NCBI RefSeq assembly: GCF_000241325.1
Contig: NZ_BAEI01000084.1
Span: 23,534-87,533 of the forward strand
DNA from: Gordonia polyisoprenivorans NBRC 16320 = JCM 10675
GTDB lineage: Bacteria > Actinomycetota > Actinomycetes > Mycobacteriales > Mycobacteriaceae
DNA: 64,000 nucleotides
Direction of reading: 5' to 3'
Below are positions 62,688-64,000 of this stretch, one piece after another; position 1 is the stretch's first letter; every line of letters begins with the position of its first letter. The notes under the pieces were generated by a model that ran no database searches, was not told the origin of the DNA, and saw nothing but the letters and a program-made list of their open reading frames with translations. The translations under genes were made by a program, and so were the position numbers.

Positions 62688-63482
62688 CTACTTGCCCCGG
62701 TAGGGGGTGAAGTCGGGCTTGCGCTTCTCGTTGAACGCCGTGATGCCCTCGCGGGCTTCGGGGGTCTCGCCGAAGATCTCCAGAGTCGAATACGCCATCT
62801 GCCCGACGCTGACGAAGTGTTCGGTGTCGGTGTTGAGCGACTGCTTGAGGACTTTCAGTGCGGTCGGGGAGAAGTCGAGCATCTGGTCCGCCCATGCACG
62901 CACCTCATTGCGCAATTCGGCGGCCGGGACGACCTTGTTGACCAGACCCCAGTCGAGGGCTTCTTCTGCCGACAGGCGGCGCAGCATGAACCAGATCTCT
63001 CTCGCGCGCTTCTCGCCGACGACGCGAGCCAGGTATCCCGAGCCGAGGCCGGCGTCGAACGATCCGACGCGGGGACCGTTCTGGCCGAACTGGGCGGTAT
63101 CGGCAGCGATGGTCAGATCGCACAGCACATGCAGCACGTGTCCACCGCCGATGGCCAGACCGTTGACGGCGGCGATGACGGGCTTGGGGTTGTCGCGGAT
63201 GACGCGGTGCAGCGACTCGACCTCGAACAAGCCGCTCTGCGACGGGCCGTAGTCGCCGGTCTCGGCACGCTGTTTCTGATCGCCTCCCGCACAGAATGCC
63301 TTGTCGCCGGCTCCGGTGAGGGCTACGACGCCGACATCGGAACTGGCCCAGGCCCGCTTGAACGCGAGGATCAACTCGTCGACGGTCTGGGCGCGGAAGG
63401 CGTTGTAGCGCTCGGGGCGATTGATCGTGATCCACGCCAGCCCGTTGTCGACCTCGTAGGTGATGTCGGTGAATTCGGCCAT
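62688..63482 (-). CDS. BadI/MenB-like crotonase (second ring hydrolase)
   Basis: 264 aa. FCAGGDQKQR, LAIGGGHVLHVLCDLTIAAD, FGQNGPRVGSFDAGLGSGY and REGITAFNEKRKPDF show it belongs to the same MenB/BadI branch as the gene at 21.9 kb, and it is even closer to Rhodopseudomonas BadI in its ending. It should open a 2-ketocyclohexanecarboxyl-CoA ring. The ATG at 63482 has AAGGA rather far upstream; an ATG at 63533 abuts operator E. First gene of a BadI-FadE-DECR operon. Confidence 0.86.
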   Translation of the reverse strand: MAEFTDITYEVDNGLAWITINRPERYNAFRAQTVDELILAFKRAWASSDVGVVALTGAGDKAFCAGGDQKQRAETGDYGPSQSGLFEVESLHRVIRDNPKPVIAAVNGLAIGGGHVLHVLCDLTIAADTAQFGQNGPRVGSFDAGLGSGYLARVVGEKRAREIWFMLRRLSAEEALDWGLVNKVVPAAELRNEVRAWADQMLDFSPTALKVLKQSLNTDTEHFVSVGQMAYSTLEIFGETPEAREGITAFNEKRKPDFTPYRGK

Positions 63483-63533
63483 CAGACGTCGGTGTCCTTT
63501 CGTGTGCGGGCGGGGCCCGGCGGTTTCGGTCAT

Positions 63534-63544
63534 TGGACTGACCA
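63534..63544. promoter_or_regulatory. FadR/GntR-type operator, site E (TGGACTGACCA)
   Basis: The reverse complement is TGGTCAGTCCA, exactly the site C core at 16613-16623. It lies 52 bases upstream of the BadI-like start. A related element CGGACTGTCCA occurs at 63680-63690, between here and the transporter. Confidence 0.6.
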
Positions 63545-63763
63545 TTTGCATGACAGTATCGTCGCTTGCCGCCGCGGCGCAAGAGTCCTGTCCGCGATGA
63601 GGTGCTGCGGACCTGTCTGACAGTTGCGGGGAGGTGTGTCCGGCAGTCGCCGATGTCCGATAGGTTCGAGATTTACAATCGGACTGTCCATCCGCTGCGA
63701 TGGGTGATCCGCGCCTCATCTCCGGGTCGCCGCGCGGCTTTCTCTGGATAAAGGAGTTCCGTG

Positions 63764-64000
63764 ATGGCCACGGCCACGGCCACCCCGCCCGTCCGCTTCG
63801 GTCATCTCAACCGATGGTTTTATGCGGCAAGAGGATTCCTCACCCCGTTTTTCGGGACCGGTACTGTCAATGTCCTCTTCGGCATCGTGGGCAAACCGAT
63901 GGCCGATGAGTTCGGATGGAGCCGCTCGGTGATCACCATCGGTTCTCGCTCTAGCCTCGATGTTTCGCGGGGTGACTCCCGCCGCGTGAGTTGGTCCGTT
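63764..64000 (+). pseudogene. MFS transporter start, runs off the window, apparently frameshifted
   Basis: AAAGGAG stands seven bases before the ATG. The first 57 codons read as a normal MFS N-terminus, with FFGTGTVNVLFGIVGKPMAD and EFGWSRSVITIG. After about 63935 the frame becomes SRSSLDVSRGD, unlike an MFS protein, while a neighbouring frame gives LALASMFRGVTPAA, as expected of the first loop. So there is an indel near 63935-63950 and probably another before 63990. It may be a real lesion or end-of-contig error. A substrate uptake role is likely from context. Confidence 0.55.

Noticed and set aside
61300..62703. 467-codon open frame on the plus strand
   Set aside because: It lies antisense to the acyl-CoA dehydrogenase and DECR-like genes, whose motifs are clear; long antisense frames are expected at this GC content and it has no domain or ribosome site.

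Overview
The window looks like chromosome of a high-GC actinomycete of the Mycobacteriales (Gordonia, Rhodococcus, Williamsia or Mycobacterium type). The grounds are GC-rich codon use, an F420-type luciferase-like oxidoreductase, MaoC and acyl-CoA dehydrogenase genes in heteromeric-looking pairs, and many GTG starts with ATGA or TGATG overlaps. Genus cannot be fixed by eye. I see no rRNA, tRNA, CRISPR array, transposase or replication origin. Almost every gene is catabolic: terpenoid or alicyclic ring oxidation, CoA activation and beta-oxidation.

Block 1 (about 0.1-29.5 kb) is a self-contained degradation pathway. A CYP108-like (P450terp/p-cymene hydroxylase type) P450, its [2Fe-2S] ferredoxin and its FAD reductase would oxidise a ring methyl. 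A zinc alcohol dehydrogenase and an aldehyde dehydrogenase would take this to the acid, and an AMP-forming ligase to the CoA ester. Two LuxR-type regulators sit inside. Acyl-CoA dehydrogenases, a two-subunit MaoC hydratase, a BadH-like dehydrogenase and a BadI/MenB-like ring hydrolase then describe ring opening of a cyclohexanecarboxyl-CoA type intermediate. A thiolase, CoA transferase, crotonases and an ACAD10/LvaA-like kinase would finish the chain. A FadR-type GntR repressor (23.8 kb) probably controls this through TGGTCnnnCCA-like palindromes found before most of its operons.

Block 2 (about 29.8-43.2 kb) holds a translationally coupled ligase-crotonase-SDR-kinase-DUF6285-reductase operon, a second P450 with an RDRHWG protein, a cupin, a Baeyer-Villiger-type monooxygenase with an altered fingerprint, an SDR and a PucR-type regulator.

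Block 3 (about 43.4-59.2 kb) is the most unusual part. A minus-strand run encodes P450, aldehyde and alcohol dehydrogenases, an ADP-forming acyl-CoA synthetase, two aminoglycoside-phosphotransferase-fold kinases, a large protein starting with a phosphohistidine (PEP-synthase type) domain, and an RDRSWG protein. It diverges from a plus-strand operon encoding a pyruvate-phosphate-dikinase-like protein that lacks the PEP/pyruvate barrel, a [3Fe-4S] ferredoxin and a ferredoxin reductase. I read this as a candidate oxidise-then-phosphorylate pathway for an alcohol, using a split dikinase analogous to phenylphosphate synthase.

Block 4 (about 59.6-64 kb) has a secreted lipase, then a DECR-like reductase, an acyl-CoA dehydrogenase and a second BadI-like hydrolase behind a copy of the Block 1 operator, and finally a transporter start that runs off the window with apparent frameshifts. 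Blocks 1 and 4 share the operator and Blocks 2-3 lack it, so Blocks 2-3 look like a separate module placed between them.
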